Source of the DNA: Arcobacter ellisii
GTDB lineage: Bacteria; Campylobacterota; Campylobacteria; Campylobacterales; Arcobacteraceae
DNA: 64,000 nucleotides
Direction: 5' to 3'
Assembly (NCBI RefSeq): GCF_003544915.1
Contig: NZ_CP032097.1
Location: 558,001 to 622,000 of the forward strand
Made by a program: the position numbers and the translations under genes
Notes under the pieces: generated by a model
Database searches by the model: none
Told to the model about the DNA's origin: nothing
The model's input: only the letters and a program-made list of their open reading frames with translations
In this document: positions 36,705-46,938 of the stretch, piece after piece
Layout of the letters: every line of letters starts with the position of its first letter
Position numbering within the stretch: the first letter of the stretch is position 1

Positions 36705-38477
36705 ATGAAAAAATACCTATCGTATATTTTATTAGCACTTCTTTGCTATTTACTTTATGAAAATGCAGATTCTAAATTTATAGTAGCTGGTGTTGGAATA
36801 TTTATAATAGGTATGCATTTTATGGAAGATGGTTTTAAACTTTTTAGTGGAGGAACACTAGAAAAGATTATTACTAAAAGTACAGATACAACTTTTAAAT
36901 CAATAAGTTTAGGGGTTGTTTCAACAGCAATTTTACAAAGTTCTTCTTTGATTTCTATTATTGTAATCTCTTTTTTATCTGCAAAACTTATTACTCTTTC
37001 TGGTGCTATTGGAGTTGTTTTTGGCTCAAACGTTGGAACAACTGCAACAGCATGGATTGTTTCATATTTTGGTATGAAAATAAATATTGAAGCTTTAGCT
37101 TTACCTATGATTATTTTCGGTGTGATTTTTAGATTTTATAAAAGTAAATCAGTTCAAGGGATAGGAAATGTTCTTTTAGGTTTAGGATTTGTTTTTCTTG
37201 GTATTGGATATATGAAAGACGGATTTGAAGATTTAAAACAAGGGATAGATTTATCTCAATATGCAGTTGAAGGGTATAAAGGAATTTTTATTTATATTCT
37301 TGTTGGAATTGTAGCAACTGTTATAATTCAATCAAGTAGTGCAACTTTGGCTTTAACAATTACAGCATTAGCAACGGGACAAATTATTTACTTAAATGCG
37401 ATTGCAATTGCAATTGGAGCAAATATAGGTACTACAATTACTGCTTTAATGGGAGCTGCTGTTTCAAATTCAAATAGTAAAAGAATGGCATTAGCTTTAT
37501 TGATTTTTAATAGTATAACAGCTGTTGTTGTTACAGTTTTTTTATACTATTTGGTTGATATAGTTGATTATCTTGCTGTTCATGTGGGAATTAATGAAGA
37601 TGATTTTGCAATGAAATTATCACTATTTCATACAGTATTTAATATTTTTGGATTGTTAATTTTCTCATTTTTTATTCCAAAATTAGTAAATTTCTTAAAA
37701 AAACTTTTTGTAGAGGAAAAAGAAGCTTATATTCAAAAAACAAAATATTTAGATATGGAAGTTGTTGCTGTTCCTTTTGCAGCACTAAAAGCAACTAGAA
37801 AAGAGATAATTCATTTATATGATAATGCAAGTGAAGTTTTAAGCCATGCAATTATGCTTCATAGACATAGATATTTAGGAAAAACTGATATATCAACTGC
37901 TGTAAAAGAGTCAACAGATATTATTGAATTGAACATTGAAGATTTTTATCAAACAAGAATTAAATCACTTTATAGTGATATTATAGATTATTCTACATAT
38001 TTCATAAATGATTTAGAAGGTGAAGATAGAAACTATTTGTATGATTTAAGAAGTGCGTGTAGAGATATCGCTGAAGCTGTAAAAAATACAGAAGAGTTGC
38101 AAGAAAATATTTCAAAATATCTGTTAAGTAATAATGATTATATAAAAGATGAATATAATTATATTAGAGAAGCAATTGCAAAAACAATAAATACAATAAA
38201 TGAGATAAAAAATAGTAAAGATGAGATAGATGTTCTTTCAAAATCAGAATTATTAAAAGATTATTTAAAAAGTTTAGATGTTATTGCAACCGGTAGAATT
38301 GATATATTAATTAGAGAGAAAAGAATTGATAAAAAAATGGCAACAACTTTATTAAATGATAGTTCTCATGCTTATAATATTATTAATAAATTAATAAATG
38401 TGGCTAAAATATTATGGATAGAAGATTCAACTGTTAAACAACTAGGAGAAGACTATGAAGCTGGTAAAAATTTATGA
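36705..38477 (+). CDS. Na/Pi cotransporter family protein with PhoU-like domain
   Basis: A 590-aa protein. Residues about 1-330 contain two inverted repeats of the NptA/PNaS family with the marker QSSS in each half (LQSSSLISII and IQSSSATLALT) and GSNVGTTATAW / GANIGTTITAL. The rest (about 360-580) is a helical PhoU-like domain. It probably imports phosphate or exports it under regulation. It starts 4 bp after glmS and overlaps the next small ORF by 23 bp. Confidence 0.9.
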   Translation: MKKYLSYILLALLCYLLYENADSKFIVAGVGIFIIGMHFMEDGFKLFSGGTLEKIITKSTDTTFKSISLGVVSTAILQSSSLISIIVISFLSAKLITLSGAIGVVFGSNVGTTATAWIVSYFGMKINIEALALPMIIFGVIFRFYKSKSVQGIGNVLLGLGFVFLGIGYMKDGFEDLKQGIDLSQYAVEGYKGIFIYILVGIVATVIIQSSSATLALTITALATGQIIYLNAIAIAIGANIGTTITALMGAAVSNSNSKRMALALLIFNSITAVVVTVFLYYLVDIVDYLAVHVGINEDDFAMKLSLFHTVFNIFGLLIFSFFIPKLVNFLKKLFVEEKEAYIQKTKYLDMEVVAVPFAALKATRKEIIHLYDNASEVLSHAIMLHRHRYLGKTDISTAVKESTDIIELNIEDFYQTRIKSLYSDIIDYSTYFINDLEGEDRNYLYDLRSACRDIAEAVKNTEELQENISKYLLSNNDYIKDEYNYIREAIAKTINTINEIKNSKDEIDVLSKSELLKDYLKSLDVIATGRIDILIREKRIDKKMATTLLNDSSHAYNIINKLINVAKILWIEDSTVKQLGEDYEAGKNL

Positions 38478-38685
38478 AAAAGTTAAAAAATATCTGTCAT
38501 TAATTGAAGATAAACAAGAAATTGAAAAGAAAAAAATAAAAAAACTTCAAGAAAAAATCGAAGATAAAATCTCTAAAATAGAACAAAAAATCAAAGAACT
38601 TAATAATATAGAAGAAAAAGAAAGATTAAAAAAAGAGATAATAATTCTTAAAGAATTTAAAAAACAGTTAAAAAATAAAAAGTAA
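38455..38685 (+). CDS. Small coiled-coil protein
   Basis: A 76-aa, very lysine/glutamate-rich helix (IEKKKIKKLQEKIEDKISKIEQKIKE). It overlaps the transporter gene by 23 bp, so co-translation is likely. No family recognised. The composition fits a soluble coiled coil, possibly a partner of the PhoU-like domain. Low-complexity composition makes homology hard to judge. Confidence 0.5.
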   Translation: MKLVKIYEKVKKYLSLIEDKQEIEKKKIKKLQEKIEDKISKIEQKIKELNNIEEKERLKKEIIILKEFKKQLKNKK

Positions 38686-38793
38686 ATGACAGCAATTTTT
38701 AGCTAATATTACAAACTTTTTGTCTTTATGGCAAATTGAATTCTTTAAATTTTTATTTTAACTTTCTTAAGACATATTTTAGAAAACAAAAAA

Positions 38794-38862
38794 ATGGAAA
38801 ACAAAAGATGGAAAACAACTCAAGCAAGGCTTGTGGAAAACAAAGGATGGAAAACAAAATGA
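38794..38862 (+). other. Upstream ORF overlapping the metK start
   Basis: ATG 38794 opens a 22-codon ORF whose TGA (38860-38862) overlaps the metK ATG as ATGA. Its DNA consists of repeats of GGAAAACAAA at 38795, 38809 (one mismatch), 38835 and 38849, with an AGAAAACAAA at 38781; spacing within each cluster is 14 bp. Between them is a CAAGC-AAG-GCTTG hairpin (38821-38833). The peptide contains ENK-x-WKT twice. No strong ribosome site precedes the ATG, so translation is uncertain. Confidence 0.35.
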
Positions 38863-40073
38863 AAAAACAAACTCAATATTTATTTACAAGTGAAGTAGTA
38901 AGCCCAGGACACCCTGACAAATGTGCAGATATTATAGCCGACTCAATAGTTGATAGATTAATTATAGAAGATAAAGATAGTCGTGTAGCATCTGAAGTAT
39001 TTGTTGCTGGAAAACATGTGGTAATTGGTGGAGAAGTAAAATCAAAAGCACAATTATCTTTTGAAGATTATGAAAAATTAGTAAAAGATGCATTGGCAAA
39101 AATTGGATATGATGGAAAATCAGCATTCACAAAAGAACAATGTTTACACCCTGATGAAGTAAAAGTTCAAGTTTTACTAAATCAACAAAGCCCAGATATT
39201 TCTCAAGGAGTTGACCAAACAACTGGAGAAATTGGAGCAGGTGACCAAGGAATTATGTTTGGTTTTGCTTCAAGTGAAACAGCAGATTATATGCCAGCAG
39301 CTATTACATATGCTAGAATGTTATGTGATAAAGTTTATAATTATGCTTTACATCATAATCAAAAACTAGGAGTTGATATTAAAACTCAAGTTACAGTTGA
39401 TTATGGTACAAAAGAGAATTTTGAAAATTGTAAACCACAAAAAATTCATACAATAGTTGTAAGTGCACCTTCTGTTGAGGGAATGCCAATTGAAGAAGTA
39501 AGAGCATTAATTCAAGGTTTAATTGATGATGCTGGACTTCCTACAAATATGTATGATAAAAAATCAACAATTATTCATATTAATCCAACAGGAAGATATG
39601 TAAATCACTCTTCTTTACACGATAGTGGATTAACAGGAAGAAAATTAATCGTTGATTCATTTGGTGGATATGCACCAATTGGTGGTGGAGCACAAAGTTC
39701 AAAAGATTATACAAAAGTTGATAGAAGTGGACTTTATGCTGCACGTTGGATAGCAAAACATATTGTTGCTTCTGGACTTGCAAAAAAAGCAATAGTTCAA
39801 ATTTCATATGCAATTGGTGTTGCACGTCCAACTTCAGTTGCAGTTGATACAATGGGAACATTTACAAAATTTGATGATGATACTTTATCACAATTTGTAA
39901 TGGACACTTTTCCATTAACACCAAGATGGATTACAGAAAAATTTGCCTTAGATAAACCAAGCGAAAAAACTTTCCTTTATGCAGATGTTGCTGCACGTGG
40001 GCAAGTTGGTCAAAGCGATTATCCTTGGGAAAAATTAGACGAATTAGATAAATTTGAAAACATTCAAAAATAA
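38859..40073 (+). CDS. metK: S-adenosylmethionine synthetase
   Basis: About 404 aa from ATG 38859 (MKKQTQYLFTSEVVSPGHPDKCADIIADSIVD), the family's usual beginning. An in-frame ATG at 38736 would add 41 residues of repeat-encoded sequence and is rejected. Motifs: GAGDQGIMFGFA and GGGAQSSKDYTKVDRS. It makes SAM from methionine and ATP. AAAGGATGG lies at 38842-38850, within the repeat leader. Confidence 0.96.
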   Translation: MKKQTQYLFTSEVVSPGHPDKCADIIADSIVDRLIIEDKDSRVASEVFVAGKHVVIGGEVKSKAQLSFEDYEKLVKDALAKIGYDGKSAFTKEQCLHPDEVKVQVLLNQQSPDISQGVDQTTGEIGAGDQGIMFGFASSETADYMPAAITYARMLCDKVYNYALHHNQKLGVDIKTQVTVDYGTKENFENCKPQKIHTIVVSAPSVEGMPIEEVRALIQGLIDDAGLPTNMYDKKSTIIHINPTGRYVNHSSLHDSGLTGRKLIVDSFGGYAPIGGGAQSSKDYTKVDRSGLYAARWIAKHIVASGLAKKAIVQISYAIGVARPTSVAVDTMGTFTKFDDDTLSQFVMDTFPLTPRWITEKFALDKPSEKTFLYADVAARGQVGQSDYPWEKLDELDKFENIQK

Positions 40074-40085
40074 TAAAGGATTATT

Positions 40086-40952
40086 ATGGATTTAAGAAAC
40101 TTATTTAGCAAAATATCTTTTGATACAAAATCAAAAGAACAGCCAACAAAAAAAGATGCACCAAGTCACTGGGTAAAATGTCCAGAATGTAGTGCATTGA
40201 TGTTTTTTAAAGAGGTAGAAAATCAAGATAACATTTGCCCAAAATGTAATTTTCATATGAGAATTGGTGCAAAAAGAAGAATTGAGATTTTAACAGATAA
40301 AGATAGTTTTGTTGAATATGATGCAAATCTAAAGCCAAATGATCCATTAAAATTTGTTGATAAAACTTCTTACAAAAAAAGAGTTGATGAAGCTTTAAAA
40401 AATACAGGAAGAACATCATCTGTTGTTAGTGGTGAATGTACAATAAATGGTATTCCTGTACAAATGGTTGTTTTTGACTTTGCTTTTATGGGTGGAAGTT
40501 TAGGTTCTGTTGAAGGTGAAAAAATAGTACGAGCTGTAAATAGAGCCATTGAAAAACATCAAGGTTTAATTATTATCTCTGCTTCAGGAGGTGCAAGAAT
40601 GCAAGAGTCAACTTTTGCATTAATGCAAATGGCAAAAACTTCTGCAGCTCTTAAAAAATTAGATCATGCAAAACTTCCATATATTTCAATATTAACTGAC
40701 CCAACAATGGGTGGAGTTTCTGCATCATTTGCTTTTTTAGGTGATATTATTATGGCAGAACCAGGTGCGTTAATTGGATTTGCAGGTCAAAGAGTTATTA
40801 AACAAACAATAGGAGCTGATTTACCAGCAGGTTTCCAAAGAGCAGAGTTCTTACTAGAAAAAGGTTCTATTGATATGGTTGTTAATAGATCAAAAATGAA
40901 ACAAACTTTAACAGACCTTTTAAGTATGTTTCAAAAAGAAAAAATTAGCTAA
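40086..40952 (+). CDS. accD: Acetyl-CoA carboxylase carboxyltransferase subunit beta
   Basis: A 288-aa protein with a zinc ribbon (C32, C35, C51, C54) and a crotonase-like carboxyltransferase fold ([33 protein letters not shown]). With AccA it forms malonyl-CoA for fatty-acid synthesis. It starts 12 bp after metK with AAAGGATTATT upstream and precedes the thiE-like gene by 3 bp. Confidence 0.96.
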   Translation: MDLRNLFSKISFDTKSKEQPTKKDAPSHWVKCPECSALMFFKEVENQDNICPKCNFHMRIGAKRRIEILTDKDSFVEYDANLKPNDPLKFVDKTSYKKRVDEALKNTGRTSSVVSGECTINGIPVQMVVFDFAFMGGSLGSVEGEKIVRAVNRAIEKHQGLIIISASGGARMQESTFALMQMAKTSAALKKLDHAKLPYISILTDPTMGGVSASFAFLGDIIMAEPGALIGFAGQRVIKQTIGADLPAGFQRAEFLLEKGSIDMVVNRSKMKQTLTDLLSMFQKEKIS

Positions 40953-40955
40953 TAA

Positions 40956-41567
40956 ATGATTTCAAATTTAGAAAAGGCTTTAGGTTTTGAACTTAAAGCC
41001 TTTAATTACTTATATATCTTATGTGATTATGAAACACTACTTAAAAAAAATATCTCTTTAAAAAAATTTGTTGATTTATGTAAAAAAAATGATGTGAAAT
41101 TAGTTCAATATAGAGATAAAATTTCATCAATTGAAGAACAAAAAACAAATCTTTTATATTTAAAATCAAATCTGAATATTCCAATAATCATAAATGACAA
41201 AATTGAATTAATAGAATATGCTGATGGATTACATTTAGGTCAAGAAGATTTTTCTAAAATACATAATGATAAAAAAATAGCTATAAAATTAATAAAAGCA
41301 AAAATAAAAGATAAATTACTTGGTCTTTCAACTCACAATGAAATAGAGATTTTAGAGGCTAATGAATTGCCTTTAGATATGATAGGTTTAGGAGCTTACA
41401 GAAATACAAATACAAAAGATGTAAGTTCAATAATAGGTTCTAAAATTTCATATTTAGCAAAAATTTCAAAACATCCAGTTTGTGCTATTGGTGGAGTTAA
41501 AATGGATGATATTATAGAAAATGTTAGATTTAATGTTATAGGAAGTGGTTTTTTTAATGAAAATTAA
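40956..41567 (+). CDS. Thiamine phosphate synthase-like protein
   Basis: A 203-aa TIM-barrel protein of the ThiE/TenI family: LVQYRDKISS near 49, IIINDKIELIEYADGLHLGQEDF near 76-98, GLSTHNEIEI, GLGAYRNTNTKDV and CAIGGVK near the C-terminus. ThiE joins the pyrimidine and thiazole parts of thiamine. An extra about 25 residues precede the barrel. ThiE or TenI cannot be separated with certainty. It overlaps rlmH by 11 bp. Confidence 0.75.
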   Translation: MISNLEKALGFELKAFNYLYILCDYETLLKKNISLKKFVDLCKKNDVKLVQYRDKISSIEEQKTNLLYLKSNLNIPIIINDKIELIEYADGLHLGQEDFSKIHNDKKIAIKLIKAKIKDKLLGLSTHNEIEILEANELPLDMIGLGAYRNTNTKDVSSIIGSKISYLAKISKHPVCAIGGVKMDDIIENVRFNVIGSGFFNEN

Positions 41568-42012
41568 TATTTATTCTATATTAAAACCATCAAAAGATAA
41601 TTTTGATTCGATTATACAAGAATTTGTAAAAATGTCTTCAAAATATGCAAAAGTTGAAGTTTTATATATTTTTAATAAAAATATAGCAAAAGCCCAAACT
41701 ATTGGTGAAAAAGAGGCTCAACAATCATATAGTGAAACTTATGAACCATTACTAAAAGGCTACAATATTGCACTTGATGTTTTAGGCAAAAAAGTTGATA
41801 CATATGCTTTTTCAAATTTAATTGAAAATAAAAATGAAGTTAATTTTTTTATTGGTGGAGCATATGGATTTCAAAGAGAATTTTTACAAAAATGTGATAG
41901 TGTGATTTCACTTAGTGATTTAACTATGGCTCATAAAGTTGCAAATGTTGTTTTAACAGAACAGATATTTAGAAGCTTATGTATTCAAAACAATCATCCA
42001 TATCATAAGTAA
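41557..42012 (+). CDS. rlmH: 23S rRNA pseudouridine-1915 N3-methyltransferase
   Basis: A 151-aa SPOUT methyltransferase when started at ATG 41557 (MKINIYSILKP), with TAGGAAG upstream; the longer frame from 41545 is unlikely. The knot region is visible: NFFIGGAYGFQREFL and ISLSDLTMAHKVANVVLTEQIFRSLCIQNNHPYHK. It methylates a pseudouridine of helix 69 in the large ribosomal subunit. Confidence 0.93.
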   Translation: MKINIYSILKPSKDNFDSIIQEFVKMSSKYAKVEVLYIFNKNIAKAQTIGEKEAQQSYSETYEPLLKGYNIALDVLGKKVDTYAFSNLIENKNEVNFFIGGAYGFQREFLQKCDSVISLSDLTMAHKVANVVLTEQIFRSLCIQNNHPYHK

Positions 42013-42073
42013 TTTATAAACATTTTTGTATAATGAAAAATAGTAAAAGAAAGTCTTATAAAAAGGAAAGAAG

Positions 42074-43087
42074 ATGGGTCTTAAAAAATATATCATCTCT
42101 TCAATAATATTTATTATTGCAGTATTTGGATATGCATATAGCTTAGAGTTAGGTGAATATGAAATTTCACTACTTGGATATTCTTTAAATTTACCTGTAT
42201 CAGTTTGGATTATATTTCCAGTTGTAGTTTTAACATTAGTTACATACTTACATATAATTTTTTATGGATTAATTAACTATTTCAAACAAAGAGCAGTAAA
42301 TAAAGATCATGAAGCAATGATAGAGTTTGTTAAATCACAATTGTTAGAAAAAACTAATGTAGTTAAGTTTAGAACAAAAGATTTTAGAAATTTATCTTCA
42401 ATCCTATCTCAATTTAAAATAACACCAAAAGATGAAAGATTTACATCTTCAAATGAAGAGTTAAATAAAATTGTTGGAAATATCCAAGATATTAATGATG
42501 GGAAATATGTAAGTGACAAATCTTTCAAAATAAATGAAACATCAAAATTAGCAAATCTAAATCTTTTAAATAAAGTTAATGAGCAAATTGATTTTGCAGT
42601 TGATGTATTAAAAAAATCTGAAAACTATTCTTCAAATGTAGTTAGACAATCATTTGAAAATGTATTGGCAGAAAAAACTATGACAACAGTTAAAAAAGTT
42701 TATAAAAATATTAAACTTGATAAAGAGTTGGCATTTAAACTTTTTGAAAAAGATGCAGCAAATAATGAGTTTGGATTTACGGCTGAAGAGATTTTAGCAA
42801 TTGTTAAAGATATAGATTTTACAAAAGATGATTATTTAGCATTAGCAAAAAATTATGAAAAAATATTAAAACCTGATCAAATAATTGCTATTTTTGAAAA
42901 ATTATCAAATGAAGTTGAAGAAGCAACAACTGCATATTTACATGTATTATGTGAATATGAAATGATTGATAAAGTTAAAGAGATAGTTTCTTTAACTCCT
43001 GATAATAAATTTACTGCATTTAAAGCACTTCTGGATTTAAAAGAGTCTGGAAAACACTATAACTTAGAAACGATATCTTATAAATAA
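42074..43087 (+). CDS. Membrane protein of unknown function
   Basis: A 337-aa protein with two N-terminal membrane helices (about 5-25 and 43-70) and a long cytoplasmic part of about 265 residues that looks all-helical (FGFTAEEILAIVKDIDFTKDDYLALAKNYEKIL). No catalytic motif seen. AAAGGAAAGAAG precedes the ATG. Its stop overlaps the dus start by one base (TAATG). I do not recognise a function. Confidence 0.75.
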   Translation: MGLKKYIISSIIFIIAVFGYAYSLELGEYEISLLGYSLNLPVSVWIIFPVVVLTLVTYLHIIFYGLINYFKQRAVNKDHEAMIEFVKSQLLEKTNVVKFRTKDFRNLSSILSQFKITPKDERFTSSNEELNKIVGNIQDINDGKYVSDKSFKINETSKLANLNLLNKVNEQIDFAVDVLKKSENYSSNVVRQSFENVLAEKTMTTVKKVYKNIKLDKELAFKLFEKDAANNEFGFTAEEILAIVKDIDFTKDDYLALAKNYEKILKPDQIIAIFEKLSNEVEEATTAYLHVLCEYEMIDKVKEIVSLTPDNKFTAFKALLDLKESGKHYNLETISYK

Positions 43088-44019
43088 TGAATAATAAACT
43101 TGATTTTAGCAAACCTCTAGTGGTTTTAGCACCACTAGCAGGTTATACAGATTTACCTTTTAGGTCGGTTGTAAAAAAATTTGGTGCTGATTTAACTATC
43201 TCTGAAATGATTTCTTCAAATGCCTTAGTTTATAAATCTGCAAGAACACTCAAAATGATAGAAAAATCTCCAACAGAAGATCCATATTTCGTTCAAATTG
43301 CTGGGAATAGCGTAGATTTAGTAAAAGCTGCTGTTGAAATTTTGAATGATGTTGAAGGGATTGATGGAATTGATTTAAACTGCGGATGTCCTGCTCCAAA
43401 GGTTTTTAATCATGGTTCAGGTTCAAATCTTTTAGGAGATTTAAAAAAACTTGAAGAGATTTTATCTACAGTTAAAAAATACTCTAAAAAACAATATACA
43501 AGTGCAAAAGTAAGACTTGGTGTAAATGAAAAAATTCCAGTTGAAATAGGAAAAGCAGTTGAAGCTTGTGGAGTTGATTTTGTATCAGTTCATGGAAGAA
43601 CAAGAGCTGGGAAATATAAAGCTCCAGTTGATTATGATGCAATTAAAATGATGAAAGAAGCTGTATCTATTCCTGTTATTGCAAATGGTGATATAAAAGA
43701 TTACGAAAAAGCAAAAGAAGTATTAGAATATACAAAAGCAAATGGAGTTATGATAGGTCGAGGTGCGATTGGAAAACCTTGGGTATTTTATCAGTTAAAA
43801 CATGGAATAGAAAATATTTCAAATGAAAAGAAAAAAGAGATAATTTTAGAACATTATGATGCTATGTTAAAGTTTCATGGACCACATGGTGCAATAATGT
43901 TTAGAAAATTATTACACGCTTACTCTAAAGGTTACACAGGTGCCAATGAATTTAGAGATATTGTAAATAAAATCTCTGATGTAGATGTCATGAGAGATAT
44001 GATAGAAAACTTTTTTTAA
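43087..44019 (+). CDS. tRNA-dihydrouridine synthase
   Basis: A 310-aa FMN-dependent TIM barrel: APLAGYTDLPFRSVVKKFGA, SEMISSNALVY, DLNCGCPAPKV with catalytic C101, VHGRTRAGKY, VIANGDI and VMIGRGAIGKPW. DusB is the closest match by pattern. It reduces uridines in the D loop of tRNA. Confidence 0.9.
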   Translation: MNNKLDFSKPLVVLAPLAGYTDLPFRSVVKKFGADLTISEMISSNALVYKSARTLKMIEKSPTEDPYFVQIAGNSVDLVKAAVEILNDVEGIDGIDLNCGCPAPKVFNHGSGSNLLGDLKKLEEILSTVKKYSKKQYTSAKVRLGVNEKIPVEIGKAVEACGVDFVSVHGRTRAGKYKAPVDYDAIKMMKEAVSIPVIANGDIKDYEKAKEVLEYTKANGVMIGRGAIGKPWVFYQLKHGIENISNEKKKEIILEHYDAMLKFHGPHGAIMFRKLLHAYSKGYTGANEFRDIVNKISDVDVMRDMIENFF

Positions 44020-44112
44020 ACCTTTTTAATTAGATTCAAAAGTTATTTAGATAGAATATTACACTTTTTATAAGTAAAGAAATTATAAACAATTTTTTAA
44101 TAAAGGAAATAT

Positions 44113-44931
44113 TTGTCTAAATACTATTTTGAATTAGCTTTAAAACCAGATAATCATTATGAACTTTTTTTAGATTTATTAGAATCACTAACAACAGATG
44201 CAATCGAAGAAAATGAAGGTACTTTAATTGTTCGAAGTGAAGAAGAACTTGAAGATATAAAATTTGGAATCGAAGAGTTCTCTAAAGCATTAAATACAAA
44301 CTGTAATATTTCATATGATAAAAAAGAGAATATAGATTGGATAAAAGAATATCAAAAATCTGTGAAATCAGTTGAAGTTGGAAACTTTTTTATTAGACCA
44401 TCATGGGAAGAAGAAAAAGAGAATAAAATAGATATTATAATTGACCCAGCTTTATCTTTTGGTTCAGGACACCATGAAACAACATCTTCTTGTATAGAAG
44501 CAATTGATGAATTTGTAAAAGAAAAACAAACTGTTTTAGATGTGGGAACAGGAAGTGGTATTTTAGCAATTGCAGCAGCTAAAAAAGGGTGTGTAGTTGA
44601 TATATGTGATACAGATGAAGTTTGTATAGTTGATACAAAATCAAATTTTGAATTAAATGGTGTTACATTTAATGATTCTTGGGTTGGTTCAACAAATAAA
44701 ACAACTAAAAAATATGATGTAGTTATTGCAAATATAGTAGCTGATGTATTAGTTATGATTGCAAATGATTTAAAAAAATGTCTAAATGAAAATGGATTAT
44801 TAATAATTTCAGGTATTTTAGATAAACATATAAATAGAGTATTAAGTAAATTTAAAGATTTAGAACAAGTGAAACTTATTCATAAAAATGAATGGGTTAC
44901 AGTTGTATTTAAGAATAATAAGGAGTTTTAG
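44113..44931 (+). CDS. prmA: Ribosomal protein L11 methyltransferase
   Basis: A 272-aa methyltransferase starting at TTG 44113 with AAAGGAAATAT upstream (no nearer ATG fits). The N-terminal substrate domain is followed by DPALSFGSGHHETT and the SAM site VLDVGTGSGILAIAAAKKG, then VVIANIVADVL. It trimethylates L11. It ends 2 bp before ftsH and is probably co-transcribed. Confidence 0.93.
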   Translation: MSKYYFELALKPDNHYELFLDLLESLTTDAIEENEGTLIVRSEEELEDIKFGIEEFSKALNTNCNISYDKKENIDWIKEYQKSVKSVEVGNFFIRPSWEEEKENKIDIIIDPALSFGSGHHETTSSCIEAIDEFVKEKQTVLDVGTGSGILAIAAAKKGCVVDICDTDEVCIVDTKSNFELNGVTFNDSWVGSTNKTTKKYDVVIANIVADVLVMIANDLKKCLNENGLLIISGILDKHINRVLSKFKDLEQVKLIHKNEWVTVVFKNNKEF

Positions 44932-44933
44932 TT

Positions 44934-46913
44934 ATGGCTAAAAAACAACAAAATAATAACAATAACAATGCAAATAATGGAAATAATAATAACTTTTTTA
45001 ATAATAACCCATTATTAATATTTGTAATTTTTTCAATTGTAACTATATTTGCATTTAAAGCAATTTTTCCAGAAGACCAAGTAGGAAGTTCAAATTCAAA
45101 TATCCAAGCATTTGGACAAACAGCAAATAAAACAATTGCATATTCTGATTTAAAGAAATTAATTAGTTCAGGAAAAATCGAATATGTAGGAATAGGAAAC
45201 ACACAAATTAGAGCTATCTCTAAAGGTGATGGTGGACAAGTTATAACATATACTGCAAGAAGAGTTGTTCCTGATGAAACACTAATCCCTGAACTAGAAA
45301 AAAATGCAATAGGATATGGTGGAATCAATGAAGAAAATATTTTAGCTGATATTTTATTTGGTTGGGTTTTACCAATATTTATTTTCTTTGCTATTTGGAT
45401 GTTTATTGCTAAAAGAATGCAAAAATCAATGGGTGGTGGTTCAGGAGGAATTCTCGGAATAGGTTCATCTAAAAAGATGATTAATTCTGAAAAACCAAAT
45501 GTAAAATTTGATGACATGGCTGGGAATAAAGAGGCAAAAGAGGAAGTTCAAGAAGTTGTTGATTTCTTAAAATCACCAGATAGATATGTAAGACTTGGTG
45601 CTCAAATTCCAAAAGGTGTTTTATTAGTAGGACCTCCAGGTACAGGTAAAACACTTTTAGCAAAAGCAGTTGCTGGAGAGGCTGATGTTGAGTTTTTATC
45701 AGTTTCAGGTTCTGCATTTATTGAAATGTTCGTAGGAGTTGGTGCTTCAAGAGTTAGAGATTTGTTTGAACAAGCAAAAAAAGTTGCTCCTGCAATTATT
45801 TTTATTGACGAGATTGATGCTATTGGTAAAAGTAGAGCAAGTGGCGGTCCAATGGGTGGAAATGATGAAAGAGAACAAACATTAAATCAGCTTTTAGCTG
45901 AAATGGATGGATTCTCAACAGAACATGCACCTGTTATTGTATTAGCAGCAACTAATAGACCAGAAGTTCTTGACCCAGCGTTACTAAGACCAGGAAGATT
46001 TGATAGACAAGTTTTAGTTGATAAACCTGATTATGAGGGAAGAATTGAAATTTTAAATGTACATATTAAAGATGTTAAATTAGCAAAAAATGTGGATTTA
46101 AAAGAAATTGCAAAAATGACAGCAGGACTTGCGGGTGCTGATTTAGCAAATATTATAAATGAAGCAGCCCTTCTTGCAGGTAGAGCAAACAAAGATGAAG
46201 TTGAGCCAAGTGATTTTAAAGAAGCAGTTGAGAGACAAATTGCTGGACTTGAAAAGAAATCAAGAAGAATTTCTCCTAAAGAGAGAAAAATTGTTGCTTA
46301 TCACGAATCTGGACATGCATTAATTGCAGAGATTACAAAAGGTGCAAATAAAGTAAATAAAGTATCTATTGTTCCAAGAGGTTTAGCTGCGCTTGGATAT
46401 ACTTTAAATACTCCAGAAGAAAATAAATATTTAATGCAAAAACATGAGTTACTAGCTGAAGTTGATGTTCTTCTTGGAGGAAGAGCAGCAGAACAAGTAT
46501 TTATTGGAGAAATTTCTACAGGTGCTGGAAATGACCTTGAAAGAGCAACTGGAATTATCAAATCAATGGCTACTATTTATGGTATGAGTGATATTGCTGG
46601 ATTAATGGTACTTGAAAGAAGAACGAATCAATTCTTAGGTGGACAAACACAAAAAGATTTTTCTGATGCAATGGCAAAAGATTTAGATGACCATGTAAAA
46701 AAAGTATTAAATGAAAGATATGAAATAGTTTTACAAGCATTAAGAGATAATAGTGCTGCAATTGAACAAATGACATCAGAATTATTAGATGTAGAAGTAA
46801 TAACTGGTGAAAGAGTAAGAGAAATCATTAAAGAAAATGGTGGAAAAGTTTTCGAAGAAGAAGATTTACATTCAGAAGCAATTGTAAATAATGTTGAATC
46901 TAAAGAAGAGTAA
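44934..46913 (+). CDS. ftsH: ATP-dependent zinc metalloprotease FtsH
   Basis: A 659-aa membrane AAA protease. An Asn-rich start (about residues 5-23) is unusual but seen in relatives. Membrane helices at about 28-45 and 139-160 bracket a periplasmic domain. Walker A GPPGTGKT is 233-240, then the SRH region (ATNRPEVLDPALLRPGRFDRQ) and the zinc motif H457-E-S-G-H461. It degrades damaged membrane proteins and regulators. Confidence 0.97.
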   Translation: MAKKQQNNNNNNANNGNNNNFFNNNPLLIFVIFSIVTIFAFKAIFPEDQVGSSNSNIQAFGQTANKTIAYSDLKKLISSGKIEYVGIGNTQIRAISKGDGGQVITYTARRVVPDETLIPELEKNAIGYGGINEENILADILFGWVLPIFIFFAIWMFIAKRMQKSMGGGSGGILGIGSSKKMINSEKPNVKFDDMAGNKEAKEEVQEVVDFLKSPDRYVRLGAQIPKGVLLVGPPGTGKTLLAKAVAGEADVEFLSVSGSAFIEMFVGVGASRVRDLFEQAKKVAPAIIFIDEIDAIGKSRASGGPMGGNDEREQTLNQLLAEMDGFSTEHAPVIVLAATNRPEVLDPALLRPGRFDRQVLVDKPDYEGRIEILNVHIKDVKLAKNVDLKEIAKMTAGLAGADLANIINEAALLAGRANKDEVEPSDFKEAVERQIAGLEKKSRRISPKERKIVAYHESGHALIAEITKGANKVNKVSIVPRGLAALGYTLNTPEENKYLMQKHELLAEVDVLLGGRAAEQVFIGEISTGAGNDLERATGIIKSMATIYGMSDIAGLMVLERRTNQFLGGQTQKDFSDAMAKDLDDHVKKVLNERYEIVLQALRDNSAAIEQMTSELLDVEVITGERVREIIKENGGKVFEEEDLHSEAIVNNVESKEE

Positions 46914-46938
46914 TTTAGAAAAATAATTTAATAAAAAT

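Noticed and set aside
38736-38858. N-terminal extension of metK from ATG 38736
   Set aside because: The first 41 residues are repeat-encoded low-complexity sequence; the family start MKKQ-TQYLFTSEVVSPGHPDK is at 38859.
44909-45517. 202-codon minus-strand ORF over prmA/ftsH
   Set aside because: Shadow of the ftsH reading frame; no motif or start signal.
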